NCBI GenBank assembly: GCA_016786705.1
Contig: JAEUVV010000010.1
Location: 248,001-312,000, forward strand
Length of the DNA stretch: 64,000 bases
Reading direction: 5' to 3'
Source of the DNA: Taibaiella sp.
Lineage (GTDB): Bacteria; Bacteroidota; Bacteroidia; Chitinophagales; Chitinophagaceae
This document shows, piece after piece, positions 25,053 to 34,071 of this stretch. Position 1 is the stretch's first letter; the number at the start of each line of letters is the position of its first letter. The notes below the pieces were generated by a model. That model worked only from the letters and a program-made list of their open reading frames with translations, was not told the DNA's origin and made no database searches. Made by a program: the position numbers and the translations under genes.

Positions 25053-26114
25053 CTAATTCAATTTAACACGGGGATCCAGGCGGGTATATAATAGATCGGT
25101 CAGGGTACTGATGACGACAAATATAGTAGCGGAAATCAATACAGCTCCCATCACGACCGGGAAATCGAATTTATCCAATGCATCGACCGTTAATTTACCC
25201 AGGCCTTTCCAGCTGAAGATAAACTCTACAAAGAAAGAACCGGCCAGGAGCTCGGCGAACCAACCCGAAATAGCCGTAACTACCGGATTAAGGGCATTAG
25301 GCAAAGCATGCCGGAACACTACCCTGCTTTTGCTCAATCCTTTGGCATAAGCCGTTCGGATATAGTCCTGGGAAAGCACATCCAGCATGGCACTGCGGGT
25401 GAGTTGCGCGATAATGGCCAAAGGCCGGATCCCTAAAGTAATAGCAGGCAGTACCAGGTGACTGATCGCCAAACGCCTGCCGCCAAAAGGATCATACTCC
25501 CAAAGGCTACCCACCATTTGCAGGCCGGTAATATCAGCCAGCAGGTATCCAAACACATAAGCGATAATAAGGCCGGCAAAGAAACTCGGGGCAGATATAC
25601 CTATAACGCTGGAAAAGATTGCCCCGAAATCCCAGAAAGTATCCTGTTTTAAAGCGGCCAGTATACCCAGCAATATTCCGAATACCGTAGCGATAATCAT
25701 AGCCGCTGTAGCCAGTACAAAAGTACCGGGCAGCGAATCGGACAAAATATCCCAAACCAGCCTTTTACTTTGGTAAGAACGGCCGAAATAAGGTTTTTTT
25801 GCCACCAGGTCATACTGGTCTCCCAAAGACAATAAGGAAGTATACTGGTATTTTTTCTGGCTGATACTATCTGAAGCATGAACCGTAAGCGGCAGGAGAT
25901 CATTCAGATAATAGCCATAACGGGTCAGCAAGGGTTTGTCCAGGTTCAGCTCCTTACGTACATTCTCCAGCGAAGCTACATCAGACCTTTGCCCCATCGT
26001 CAGGCGTGCCGGATCTCCCGGCAAGGCGTTAAATAGCACAAACACCAGGGTGACCACACCCCACAATACCGAAAGGGAATAAAAAATACGTTTTAAAACA
26101 AAGCTTAATGTCAT
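25053..26114 (-). CDS. Peptide/nickel-type ABC transporter permease (DppB family)
   Basis: 353 residues with an N-terminal helix (LSVLWGVVTLVFVLFNALPGDPAR, the family start), a large periplasmic loop at about 45-125, and five further helices. The coupling loop is visible as TRSAMLDVLSQDYIRTAYAKGLSKSRVVFRHALPNAL near residue 240, and the C-terminus ends LDPRVKLN as in DppB. No partner permease, ATPase or binding protein is nearby, so the rest of the transporter must be encoded elsewhere. Confidence 0.9.
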   Translation of the reverse strand: MTLSFVLKRIFYSLSVLWGVVTLVFVLFNALPGDPARLTMGQRSDVASLENVRKELNLDKPLLTRYGYYLNDLLPLTVHASDSISQKKYQYTSLLSLGDQYDLVAKKPYFGRSYQSKRLVWDILSDSLPGTFVLATAAMIIATVFGILLGILAALKQDTFWDFGAIFSSVIGISAPSFFAGLIIAYVFGYLLADITGLQMVGSLWEYDPFGGRRLAISHLVLPAITLGIRPLAIIAQLTRSAMLDVLSQDYIRTAYAKGLSKSRVVFRHALPNALNPVVTAISGWFAELLAGSFFVEFIFSWKGLGKLTVDALDKFDFPVVMGAVLISATIFVVISTLTDLLYTRLDPRVKLN

Positions 26115-26201
26115 GTATAAGAAACCGGTACTTGAAAATACGTTTAAAATTAAAACAAATGATTCAATAAGCGCTGAGTGCTCCTGAAATTAAAATCCCG
26201 T

Positions 26202-27149
26202 TTAAAGGGAATAAATATACTGTACCAGGGTTTGCCCGACAGCCTTTAACGTTGCAGGGTCAATTTTACTCATATCATCAGCGGTCGTGTGCCAGTAATC
26301 CACAAAACCGGTAGCTGAATTTTCCGGCAGATCAATAATATCAATGCAGGGAATACGGGCTATGCCATTGATAAACACATGGTCATCTGTAATAAAGCCT
26401 TCTTTTTCCGGAACAAAATAAGCGGAATAACCGGCAGTTGCGGCCGCCTCCCAAACTACTGCCTGCAGTTGCGGCGCGTACTTTTGCGAATAAGCTTCCA
26501 AAGCAAACCTTGCATTCTTTCCCCCGACCATATCCAACAAGATACCCCCGAAAGCCTGGTAGCCCTTTACATGCGGCTGATGTGCCCAATACTGGGCGCC
26601 CAAACCGTAAGACTCCGCCCCCCATTTTACTTTGCCATAGTCTTCCACATCCGTAAACAAGATATCTATGCCCAAAGTACTGTCCACCCTATGCTGCTGC
26701 AGCAAAGCCGCCAGTTCTAAAAGCACCCCAACCCCACTGGCCCCGTCATTAGCGGCAGGTACCGGTTCTTTCTTTTTGTTGCGATCTGCCCAGGGCCTGC
26801 TGTCCCAATGTGCCAGCAGTAATAAGCGCCTTTGTGCACGTGGGTTAAAAGAACCGACCAGGTTAATACAACGTAACTTTTTCCGGTCTTTTGCTTTTAT
26901 GATGGTTTCCTGCCGGAAGACTGTATCTGTAAAAGATTGCAGCAACTGCTCCAGGTAATGGGCACATGCTTCCTGCGCTGCGCTATTAGGCACCCTGGGG
27001 CCAAAAGCGACTTGCCGCTCTATATATTGATAAGCGTTCTGCTCATTAAAATCCGGGAGCGCAGTCTTATAAATTTGTGGCTGCGCCATTCCTGTCCCGT
27101 AGCCCCAAAGCACTGCAACTATAAAAACAATATATTTAATATATTTCAT
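26202..27149 (-). CDS. M28-family zinc enzyme, glutaminyl cyclase-like
   Basis: 315 residues with a signal peptide (MKYIKYIVFIVAVLWGYGTGMAQ). The M28 metal site is visible as HWDSRP, NDGASGVGVLLELA, FTDVEDYG and ITDDHVFINGIARIPCID, with WHTTADDMSKID near the C-terminus. This spacing resembles bacterial glutaminyl-peptide cyclotransferases, which form N-terminal pyroglutamate, more than aminopeptidases. It is therefore probably a periplasmic or lipid-linked glutaminyl cyclase; an aminopeptidase remains possible. It begins 18 bases after the flippase stop, so they are likely cotranscribed. Confidence 0.82.
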   Translation of the reverse strand: MKYIKYIVFIVAVLWGYGTGMAQPQIYKTALPDFNEQNAYQYIERQVAFGPRVPNSAAQEACAHYLEQLLQSFTDTVFRQETIIKAKDRKKLRCINLVGSFNPRAQRRLLLLAHWDSRPWADRNKKKEPVPAANDGASGVGVLLELAALLQQHRVDSTLGIDILFTDVEDYGKVKWGAESYGLGAQYWAHQPHVKGYQAFGGILLDMVGGKNARFALEAYSQKYAPQLQAVVWEAAATAGYSAYFVPEKEGFITDDHVFINGIARIPCIDIIDLPENSATGFVDYWHTTADDMSKIDPATLKAVGQTLVQYIYSL

Positions 27150-27167
27150 TTTAATTCAATACCAAGG

Positions 27168-28691
27168 CTATTTAAGGAATTTTCCAATGACCGGCATGGA
27201 TTTTAGTTCCGTCCTTTCCAGGCGTAATACTAACAAACCGAAGAGCACAAACAGCACACTTCCGGAAGCCAGGCGCAATAAAAGATAACCTGCTCCCGGG
27301 AAAGCGGCCCCTACTTTATGCTGTACAAAGTATAAAACAATAATGGCAAGCAGGTAAAGGGCGATTCTCTTTACGGGATAAGGTACCGGGAAATACTTTT
27401 GTCCTACCAGGTAGCACAGCACGACCATAGAAGCATAACAAGTTAAAGTGGTCCATGCGGCCGCCCACATTTCATATTTTGGGATAAAGAAATAATTGCC
27501 TGCCAGGGTAATCAAAGCGCCGAACATGGTAATGGCAACACCGATCCTCATTTTATTGGTCACCTTATACCAGGTAGATAAATTGTAATAAATACCGCTT
27601 AACACGTTGGCGAAAAGCAACACGGGCACGATGTACAGCCCTGAATGATACGCTTTACCCAAATAGTTGATCCAGATGTCTTCCAGGAATAAGGCAGTAG
27701 TTAAAAAGGCAATACAAACTGTGATCACAAACCATTTCATCACCCTGGCATACAGGTCTGGCGCGCTCTTGTCCTGTGCCCTGCTGAAAAAGAAAGGTTC
27801 CGCGGCCATCCGGAACGCGGTAATAAACATGGTTACTACAATAGATACTTTATAACTAGCAGAGTAAATACTCTGCACCGTCTTGGCATACTCCTCGGTA
27901 TTATCAATATACCAGATCAGCATTTGCCGGTCGATCACTTCATTAGCAACACCCGCCAGGCCTATAAAGATCATCGGAGAGGCATAACGGAACATACGTT
28001 GCCAGAGACCGGGCTCTAACTTAAACCGGAACTGCCGCCACTCGGCAAACAAGGCTAAAAAGGTAAAGATGCTTTGCAGCAAATTAGCAAACAAGACCAG
28101 GCTCACAATATCATACTTCCGGCTGATACCTGCCCAGAATCCACCCGGGCTCATGGCCACAAGCTTAGGCATAATTACCAGGAAAAAGAACACGCCCAGG
28201 ATATTGATGACGATACCAAACACTTTGATAAAAGCATACTTTCTCGGTTTCTGCTCCTGGCGCAACCTCGCGAAAGGAATGGTTTGTAACGTATCAAAAA
28301 ACAAGATCCCTATAGCCAGGTTAATATAGTTAACATGATCGCTTAACACGATAAAGTCGGCAATGGGTTGCCGGCAGAAATACATGGTAGCGCATAGCAG
28401 CAAAGTACTGATAATCAAAGATCCGAATGCCGTATTGTAAATATTCCGGGTATTTTCCCTTTCCAGGGAGCAAAAACGGAAATAGGCCGTTTCCATCCCA
28501 TAGGTAAAAATTACGTTCAGTAAAGCGAAATAAGAGTAAATAAGACCGATACTACCATATTGAATTACTTCCCCCGGATTAACAAGAAAGTAAGTCAGCA
28601 ATGGGGTAAGCAATGCATTCAGCATCTTGGCGGCCACTGCACTGGTACCGTACCAGATCGTTTGTCCGGCTAATTTTTTAACTTCTGACAA
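27168..28691 (-). CDS. Oligosaccharide flippase (Wzx/MurJ-like, MOP superfamily)
   Basis: 507 residues with about 14 membrane helices and the polysaccharide-synthesis start (KKLAGQTIWYGTSAVAAKMLN). Such proteins move lipid-linked sugars across the inner membrane. The start is a TTG at 28689-28691: no in-frame ATG lies upstream before a stop, and the first internal ATG would delete half of helix 1. No glycosyltransferase is adjacent, so the sugar is unknown. Confidence 0.87.
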   Translation of the reverse strand: MSEVKKLAGQTIWYGTSAVAAKMLNALLTPLLTYFLVNPGEVIQYGSIGLIYSYFALLNVIFTYGMETAYFRFCSLERENTRNIYNTAFGSLIISTLLLCATMYFCRQPIADFIVLSDHVNYINLAIGILFFDTLQTIPFARLRQEQKPRKYAFIKVFGIVINILGVFFFLVIMPKLVAMSPGGFWAGISRKYDIVSLVLFANLLQSIFTFLALFAEWRQFRFKLEPGLWQRMFRYASPMIFIGLAGVANEVIDRQMLIWYIDNTEEYAKTVQSIYSASYKVSIVVTMFITAFRMAAEPFFFSRAQDKSAPDLYARVMKWFVITVCIAFLTTALFLEDIWINYLGKAYHSGLYIVPVLLFANVLSGIYYNLSTWYKVTNKMRIGVAITMFGALITLAGNYFFIPKYEMWAAAWTTLTCYASMVVLCYLVGQKYFPVPYPVKRIALYLLAIIVLYFVQHKVGAAFPGAGYLLLRLASGSVLFVLFGLLVLRLERTELKSMPVIGKFLK

Positions 28692-28711
28692 GGCGGTATT
28701 AATTTAAACAG

Positions 28712-28719
28712 CAAACTTA
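28712..28719 (-). promoter_or_regulatory. -7 element for the flippase-M28 operon
   Basis: The minus strand reads TAAGTTTG, a full match, 20 bases before the TTG start, which supports that unusual start codon. Confidence 0.55.
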
Positions 28720-28847
28720 GGGCAATTTACAATAAGAGCGTATGAAATGATCGGTAATCATAGTATCTAAAGTCTGAATTTGCTGAAATTAGCCAAGGCG
28801 GATCGCGTAAAAATTCGTAAACTTGCGCATCTCAAAACCAACAAAAA

Positions 28848-29624
28848 ATGTCCAGGACCCCAAACATACTTATTGTAAACGATGACGGCATTACTGCTCC
28901 GGGTATTGCCCGCCTGATAGAAGCTGTACACCATTTAGGAACGATTACAGTAGTTGCTCCCGACAGCCCGCAGTCGGGCATGGGGCATGCGGTAACCATC
29001 GGCAATACTTTACGCCTGGAACCTGTAGATATTTTTCATGAATTAGGGGTGGAAGCTTATCAATGCAGCGGTACACCGGTAGACTGTGTCAAGATCGCCC
29101 AGGACATCATATTGAAGCGCAAGCCGGACCTTTGCTTAAGTGGCATTAACCACGGCTCTAATGCTTCTATTAACGTTATTTATTCCGGAACCATGTCGGC
29201 AGCCATGGAAGCGGCTATTGACGGCATTCCCGCAGCGGGTTTTTCCCTGATGGACTTTAAATGGGATGCCGATTTTACGGTAGCTCAACAGGTAGTAAAA
29301 GAAGTGGCAGAGCGCATGCTCAGCTCCAGGCTCCCTGAAAATTTCCTGTTGAATGTAAACATACCGCGTGTTGCCGCCGAAGACTATAAAGGTATAAAGG
29401 TGGCCCGACAGGCTATGGCGCAATGGAAAGAGAATTTCGAAAAACGGGTTGACCCGAGAGGTAAGGATTACTACTGGATGACCGGCAAATTTGTCAATTA
29501 CGATGTAGGCCAGGATACCGATCTTGAAGTTTTAAAAGAAGGCTATGCCTCTGTCGTACCGGTCAAGTTTGACCTAACCGACCAGGAAGTCAAATCATGG
29601 CTTAAAAGCAGCTGGAAAATATAA
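28848..29624 (+). CDS. surE: 5'/3'-nucleotidase SurE
   Basis: 258 residues, typical length. SurE dephosphorylates nucleoside monophosphates and some short polyphosphates in stationary phase. The N-terminal metal motif ILIVNDDGITAPGI (the NDDG signature) and the SGINHGSNASINVIYSGTMSAAMEA block are both intact. A TAAACTTG sequence at 28818-28825 may be a -7 element. Single gene. Confidence 0.95.
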   Translation: MSRTPNILIVNDDGITAPGIARLIEAVHHLGTITVVAPDSPQSGMGHAVTIGNTLRLEPVDIFHELGVEAYQCSGTPVDCVKIAQDIILKRKPDLCLSGINHGSNASINVIYSGTMSAAMEAAIDGIPAAGFSLMDFKWDADFTVAQQVVKEVAERMLSSRLPENFLLNVNIPRVAAEDYKGIKVARQAMAQWKENFEKRVDPRGKDYYWMTGKFVNYDVGQDTDLEVLKEGYASVVPVKFDLTDQEVKSWLKSSWKI

Positions 29625-29643
29625 CCTTTTTCATAGATAGGCT

Positions 29644-29676
29644 AAACCTATAAGGTTTCTGAAACCTTATAGGTTT
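29644..29676 (+). terminator. Near-perfect palindrome after surE (terminator, possible interspersed repeat)
   Basis: Sixteen-base arms (AAACCTATAAGGTTTC and its complement) flank a single central T, followed by TTTTT. It lies 19 bases after the surE stop. The CCTATAAGGTTT motif recalls a short palindrome that I believe is repeated in Bacteroidota genomes; only one copy is here. Confidence 0.7.
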
Positions 29677-29694
29677 TTGCACCATTTCTCTAAA

Positions 29695-29737
29695 TTATAA
29701 CAAAAGAGCCACCGGTCAGGTGGCTCTTTTGTTATAA
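29695..29737 (-). terminator. Terminator after the PorP-like gene
   Basis: A 19-bp perfect stem (TTATAACAAAAGAGCCACC and its complement) with a 5-base loop, 14 bases after the minus-strand stop. It should also stop plus-strand readthrough from surE. Confidence 0.88.
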
Positions 29738-29751
29738 TTAGTTTATTTAAA

Positions 29752-30798
29752 TTAGAACTTAGGACAAGAGAAATTGTAGCGCTTTCTAACGATCTTATCA
29801 ATTACACCGTTATAGACAGCTGACATTTCCAATGCGCCCTGGCCATTATTGATCTGGTTCATACCGGAAAGGGTAACATCATAAGCAAAGCCTAACTGCC
29901 ATTTACCGAATTCAAAACCTACATAAGGAGCGATCGCATCACCATATCTGTACCAGGCACCCAGGTATAAAGTAGTATTATTATGATCCTCATCATTGTA
30001 AGGGTTTAATACGAATCCTACGGCACCGCCAATCAACAATTCATAAGCAGAACCTTGTTGCTGGTACATTGTGCTCAGGTAGGCTACTGTGTTCGGGTTC
30101 AGGTTTAACTGGCCACCGATATAACCGTTAATACGGGAATGGATACGTACATCCGCGGAAACGTTCTGCCCGGTGAACTTCTCTACCGGCCTCGTTAAGT
30201 GGAAGTAAGAAACACCGGCATATACCATCGCGTTTTCAGAAGCTTTACCGGAGTACAAAAGTCCTGCATTAAAATCAGGGTAAGTCAGGTCTGCATTTTG
30301 CAGGTTCTCCTGTGTAGGCAGATAAGCATCCGGTTGGCTCAGATCGATCTGGTCGCCAAACACTAATTTAGAGAAATTCACTGATTTCTGAACCAAAGCA
30401 GCCTGAACACCTAATGAGATATGATGTTGTTTTTCAAGACCTAATGCTTTGTGATAAGCCAGGGAAACCGCACCGTTAATCGTAGTTAATGCACCAGTAC
30501 CCGCCCGGTCGTACAAGAGGTTTAATCCGAAACCAAACCCATCACCTTCCGGTAATTTATCTCTGAGAATCTGTCTGTCATAAGAGATAGACCCTGTCAT
30601 ATATGGATTATTAGACACATTATACCATTGCGTTCTGGCAATAGCGGTCATCCTAAAATCGGTATTAATAAGACCCGTATGCGCTGGGTTAAGGTTTAAT
30701 GGTGAAGAGAAATATTGAGTAAAATGCGGGTCTTGAGCAATAGCATCAGAACCAACACCCATCAAAGCGACTGTAGCACCGAGTAAAATTTTCTTCAT
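29752..30798 (-). CDS. PorP/SprF family outer-membrane protein
   Basis: 348 residues with a signal peptide (MKKILLGATVALMGVGSDAIAQ). The mature start DPHFTQYFSSPLNLNPAHTGL is the family signature, and regularly spaced aromatic-rich beta strands follow. PorP/SprF proteins help the type IX machine attach or translocate specific cargo at the outer membrane. The usual partner, a large adhesin-like T9SS cargo directly upstream, is absent here; upp lies there instead. The protein ends VRKRYNFSCPKF. Confidence 0.9.
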   Translation of the reverse strand: MKKILLGATVALMGVGSDAIAQDPHFTQYFSSPLNLNPAHTGLINTDFRMTAIARTQWYNVSNNPYMTGSISYDRQILRDKLPEGDGFGFGLNLLYDRAGTGALTTINGAVSLAYHKALGLEKQHHISLGVQAALVQKSVNFSKLVFGDQIDLSQPDAYLPTQENLQNADLTYPDFNAGLLYSGKASENAMVYAGVSYFHLTRPVEKFTGQNVSADVRIHSRINGYIGGQLNLNPNTVAYLSTMYQQQGSAYELLIGGAVGFVLNPYNDEDHNNTTLYLGAWYRYGDAIAPYVGFEFGKWQLGFAYDVTLSGMNQINNGQGALEMSAVYNGVIDKIVRKRYNFSCPKF

Positions 30799-30843
30799 TG
30801 ATCTTGAATAAATTTTGATGATTGTTCAGGGTAATATTCTTGT

Positions 30844-30851
30844 CAAATATA
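30844..30851 (-). promoter_or_regulatory. -7 element for the PorP-like gene
   Basis: The minus strand reads TATATTTG, a full match, 45 bases before the ATG. Confidence 0.55.
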
Positions 30852-30917
30852 CTCTAAATATTCACATTCCTATAACTTTCTTGTTTTTTTTTCTAAAATT
30901 TACTGAAACACTTCATT

Positions 30918-31571
30918 CTAGAACTGTAATTTGCTGCCAAACGCCAAATCACCTGCATCACCCAATCCGGGAACGATATATCCTTTAGCGGTAAGCTCCT
31001 CATCAATATCCCCGGCCCAGATGTGTACTTCCGGATATTTGCGCAATACGGTTTCCAACCCTTCTGTACAGGAAATAACAGTAACAATATGCATTTGCTT
31101 AGGCTTTCCAAACTCCAGTAAGCCCTGGATCGCTAATAACAAAGATGCGCCTGTGGCCAACATCGGGTCCGCGATAATCAGGGTACGCCCTTCAAGGTCC
31201 GGGCAGGTTACATAATTTTGCTCAATCTCGAAGGTCCCGTCATTCTTGTTATGCTTCCGGTAAGCGGCGATAAAAGCGGCGTCCGCATGATCGAAATAAT
31301 TCAATAATCCCTGGTGCAGCGGAAGCCCTGCCCTTAAAATGGTGGCCAAAACAGGCTTTTCGGCTAAAACCTGTTGCTTTTTTATGCCAAGTGGTGTCGT
31401 TACTTCCAGCTCCTCAAAAGACAACACTTTACTGATCTCATAAGCAGCAATTTCGCCGATACGTTCCGTATTTCTCCTGAAACGCATTTTATCCTTCTGG
31501 ATATCAATACTTCTTATTTCCTGCATCCAGTTGGATACCAACGAATTTTGTGTGCTTAAATTTGTTATCAT
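30918..31571 (-). CDS. upp: Uracil phosphoribosyltransferase
   Basis: 217 residues from ATG 31569-31571; the open frame extends to 31610, but MITNLSTQNSLVSNWM is the natural start. The enzyme makes UMP from uracil and PRPP. Visible are TILRAGLPLHQGLL (residues about 80-93), the PRPP loop IIADPMLATGASL, and the C-terminal uracil-binding GYIVPGLGDAGDLAFG. The sequence is slightly longer than typical ~208-residue forms. Single gene. Confidence 0.95.
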   Translation of the reverse strand: MITNLSTQNSLVSNWMQEIRSIDIQKDKMRFRRNTERIGEIAAYEISKVLSFEELEVTTPLGIKKQQVLAEKPVLATILRAGLPLHQGLLNYFDHADAAFIAAYRKHNKNDGTFEIEQNYVTCPDLEGRTLIIADPMLATGASLLLAIQGLLEFGKPKQMHIVTVISCTEGLETVLRKYPEVHIWAGDIDEELTAKGYIVPGLGDAGDLAFGSKLQF

Positions 31572-31795
31572 CTTGTAAATAGCGTTCAATTGATATGCAA
31601 AATAGAACATTCTTTAATCCTATACAAAATTAAGTACTGTCAATATCCCGGCGCTTTAATTTACATTTACAAAGCATTATCTTTGAAACAATCATGCAAC
31701 TGCATGGCCAAATGACAAACTTTACTTGCAGTGTGCATTAAACTTAACAGATTGTCAAATATCCAAGTACTGCATTAAATACTATAAATTAAAAT

Positions 31796-31803
31796 TAATT
31801 TTG
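31796..31803 (+). promoter_or_regulatory. -7 element for the DUF4294 gene
   Basis: TAATTTTG, a full match, 21 bases before the ATG at 31825. This position rules against the longer frame from 31726. Confidence 0.55.
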
Positions 31804-31824
31804 TATTACCTAGTTAAACAAAAC

Positions 31825-32511
31825 ATGAAAAGATCCATACTGAATCCCTGTAACCTCCTACTGGCTGTACTGTTCCTTGCCTGCTCTTTTAAGGCCGGGG
31901 CACAGAATGGTGTATACGATATCGGCCAGGCCAACATAGGGCCCAATGACACCATACTGGCTTACGGGAAAATATTCGAAGGCGATACGCTGCCGCACTG
32001 GTATCTGCAGGAATTTGCCGTGGTAGAAAACTACCTGGACAAAAACCGGAGCTCGCAAATGGCCCGCCTGCGCCGCAATGTCTACCTGGTATACCCTTAT
32101 GCCGTAGAAGCCGCCCGGATTTTAAACGAACTGGATGTAGAGCTCAAAAAAGCAGATGGCAGAAGAGACCGCAAAAAATACCTGAAAGCCGTAGAAGCCC
32201 AGCTGAACGAGAAATTTAAAGAACCCCTTAAGAACCTGAGTACTACCCAGGGCAGCATACTGGTTAAGCTGATCAACAGGCAAAGCGGCCGCGATGTCTA
32301 TTCCATCATCAAGGAGCTGAAAGGCGGGCTGAACGCCAGGATCTCCCAAACAGCTTTCTACTTCTTTGACAATGATTTAAAAGCCAATTATGACCCTTTT
32401 AACGCGGATAAAGATATTGAAATGGTCGTACGCGAAATAGAATCCAAAGCTTATTATAACTACCAGGTACAAAATACCCCCGTGCTAAAAATGACAGACA
32501 AACGCAGATAA
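31825..32511 (+). CDS. DUF4294 family exported protein
   Basis: 228 residues from ATG 31825 (an open frame begins at 31726 but covers the promoter). Signal peptide: residues about 1-27 (LLLAVLFLACSFKAGAQ); a cysteine in FLACS could make it a lipoprotein, though the spacing favours ordinary cleavage after GAQ. The DUF4294 core is recognisable by RLRRNVYLVYPYAVEAARIL and the helical basic segment after it. The family is restricted to Bacteroidota and has no known function. Confidence 0.82.
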   Translation: MKRSILNPCNLLLAVLFLACSFKAGAQNGVYDIGQANIGPNDTILAYGKIFEGDTLPHWYLQEFAVVENYLDKNRSSQMARLRRNVYLVYPYAVEAARILNELDVELKKADGRRDRKKYLKAVEAQLNEKFKEPLKNLSTTQGSILVKLINRQSGRDVYSIIKELKGGLNARISQTAFYFFDNDLKANYDPFNADKDIEMVVREIESKAYYNYQVQNTPVLKMTDKRR

Positions 32512-32687
32512 CCTATAAAAACACCTTAAATAATGGATATCCGTCCTGCCTTATCAAAATAGAGCTCATTAAAAAAATAATTTTCAATCTGGGGCTAATT
32601 AACTGCAGTACTTGTTCTATACACGACTTCAGCTATTTAGCCTTTCTCTTGTCCTCTTTTTAGCATATTCTTTAATTTAAATTGGGC

Positions 32688-32695
32688 TACTTTTG
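32688..32695 (+). promoter_or_regulatory. -7 element for bshB1
   Basis: TACTTTTG, a full match, 18 bases before the ATG. The rest of 32512-32713 shows nothing I can call. Confidence 0.55.
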
Positions 32696-32713
32696 TGGCC
32701 AAATTTATCATAA

Positions 32714-33448
32714 ATGAAGGTATCTTTAATGGCAATAGGCGCCCATCCCGACGATGTAGAGTTAGGTTGCGCGGGTACTATTTACAATCATATACGCAAA
32801 GGGCAAAAAGTAGCTATAGTAGATTTAACGGAGGGAGAACTGGGCTCAAGAGGCAGTGTAAGCACCCGTTATGCGGAAGCAGAAGCAGCAAGACAGATTT
32901 TACAGGTCGGCTATCGCTATAACCTGCAGATGGAGGATGGTTTTTTTGAGCACAACAGGGAAAATGTCCTTAAACTGGTCCGGGTCATCCGGAAGCATAA
33001 ACCTGACGTGCTGCTGGCCAATGCCCCTTCCGACCGGCACCCCGACCATGGCCGGGCCGGGCAGCTGATCCGCGATGCCGCCTTCCTGAGCGGCTTGAGA
33101 AAAATTGAAACCGAACTGGACGGGGAAGCACAGGAAGCCTGGCGCCCCAAAAGAGTGTTCCATTACATACAAGATAAATTCATAGAACCTACTTTCATCG
33201 TGGATATCAGCGAAAGCATGGACATCAAAATGCAGTCTGTAGAAGCCTATGGCAGCCAGTTCTTCAGCAAAGAAAATGAAAGCGAACCGGTAACTTATAT
33301 CTCGACAGATGCTTATTTGAACAAAGTACGTAACCGGGCGGCACAACTGGGCAGCCGTATAGGTACCGCTTACGGGGAAGGGTTTATTTCAGAATTTTCT
33401 ATAGGTGTAAAGGATTTAGACCAGTTTACCTACCCGGAAATGTCTTAG
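32714..33448 (+). CDS. bshB1: Bacillithiol biosynthesis deacetylase BshB1
   Basis: 244 residues of the LmbE/PIG-L fold. BshB1 deacetylates GlcNAc-malate to GlcN-malate in synthesis of bacillithiol, the low-molecular-weight thiol of many Bacteroidota and Firmicutes. Zinc ligands are in GAHPDDVELGC (H11, D14) and in the DRHPDHGRAG motif. The ending EFSIGVKDLDQF is typical of the BshB1 group. BshA and BshC are not in this window. Single gene with its own promoter. Confidence 0.9.
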   Translation: MKVSLMAIGAHPDDVELGCAGTIYNHIRKGQKVAIVDLTEGELGSRGSVSTRYAEAEAARQILQVGYRYNLQMEDGFFEHNRENVLKLVRVIRKHKPDVLLANAPSDRHPDHGRAGQLIRDAAFLSGLRKIETELDGEAQEAWRPKRVFHYIQDKFIEPTFIVDISESMDIKMQSVEAYGSQFFSKENESEPVTYISTDAYLNKVRNRAAQLGSRIGTAYGEGFISEFSIGVKDLDQFTYPEMS

Positions 33449-33494
33449 CCGGGTGAAAGAATTAAAGATAAAAAACAATTAATTCTATAAAATA

Positions 33495-33526
33495 TTTGGC
33501 TGATTAAAATAAAAGTTGCACCTTTG
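33495..33526 (+). promoter_or_regulatory. Promoter of the rpmB-rpmG-DUF4295 operon
   Basis: TTTG at 33495-33498 and CACCTTTG at 33519-33526, separated by 20 bases, fit the Bacteroidota -33/-7 pattern. The ATG of rpmB is 31 bases downstream. Confidence 0.65.
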
Positions 33527-33557
33527 CAGTCCTAAAAAATTAAAAAAATAGTAAGAT

Positions 33558-33794
33558 ATGGCACGTGTATGTCAGGTAACCGGAAAAAAGCCTATTACAG
33601 GTCACAAAGTATCTTTTTCTAACAAGAAATCTAAGCGTCGCTTTTTGCCAAATTTGCAAACTAAGCGTTTCTATTTAGTTGAAGAAGATCGTTGGGTGAC
33701 TTTAAAAGTATCATCTGATGCAATCCGCACAATCAACAAGAAAGGACTTTTAGCAGTCGTGAAAGATTTACGCGCTAAAGGAGTAACCGTTTAA
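33558..33794 (+). CDS. rpmB: 50S ribosomal protein bL28
   Basis: 78 residues. Start [20 protein letters not shown] is the conserved L28 N-terminus, with [17 protein letters not shown] following. First gene in a three-gene ribosomal run. Confidence 0.97.
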   Translation: MARVCQVTGKKPITGHKVSFSNKKSKRRFLPNLQTKRFYLVEEDRWVTLKVSSDAIRTINKKGLLAVVKDLRAKGVTV

Positions 33795-33826
33795 TTTAGT
33801 TTAAAAATTTAAAAATATCATCTGAG

Positions 33827-34009
33827 ATGGCTAAGAAAGGCAATCGTGTTCAGGTTATTTTAGAGTGCACAGAGCACAAAGATTCTGGAATGCCGGGAAC
33901 AAGTCGTTATATCACAGTTAAGAATAAGAAAAATACGCCTGAGCGTATCGAGTTGAAAAAATACAACTCTATTCTTAAGAAAGTAACGCTTCACAAAGAA
34001 ATCAAATAA
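33827..34009 (+). CDS. rpmG: 50S ribosomal protein bL33
   Basis: 60 residues. The core [19 protein letters not shown] and the lysine-rich [15 protein letters not shown] match L33. Only one cysteine is left, so the zinc ribbon of C-plus forms is absent. It is 32 bases downstream of rpmB. Confidence 0.96.
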   Translation: MAKKGNRVQVILECTEHKDSGMPGTSRYITVKNKKNTPERIELKKYNSILKKVTLHKEIK

Positions 34010-34029
34010 TTTTAATTAATTGTCTGACC

Positions 34030-34048
34030 CTTTCTCTATGCGAGAAAG
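34030..34048 (+). other. Small hairpin between rpmG and the DUF4295 gene
   Basis: A 7-bp perfect stem CTTTCTC / GAGAAAG with a 5-base loop, 23 bases before the DUF4295 ATG and with no T tract after it. It may be an mRNA processing or translation-control element. Confidence 0.4.
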
Positions 34049-34071
34049 CTTAAGACCAAAACGTATTAACA

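Noticed and set aside
31726..31824. Longer N-terminus for the DUF4294 protein
   Set aside because: It covers the promoter element at 31796-31803 and would precede an otherwise normal signal peptide.
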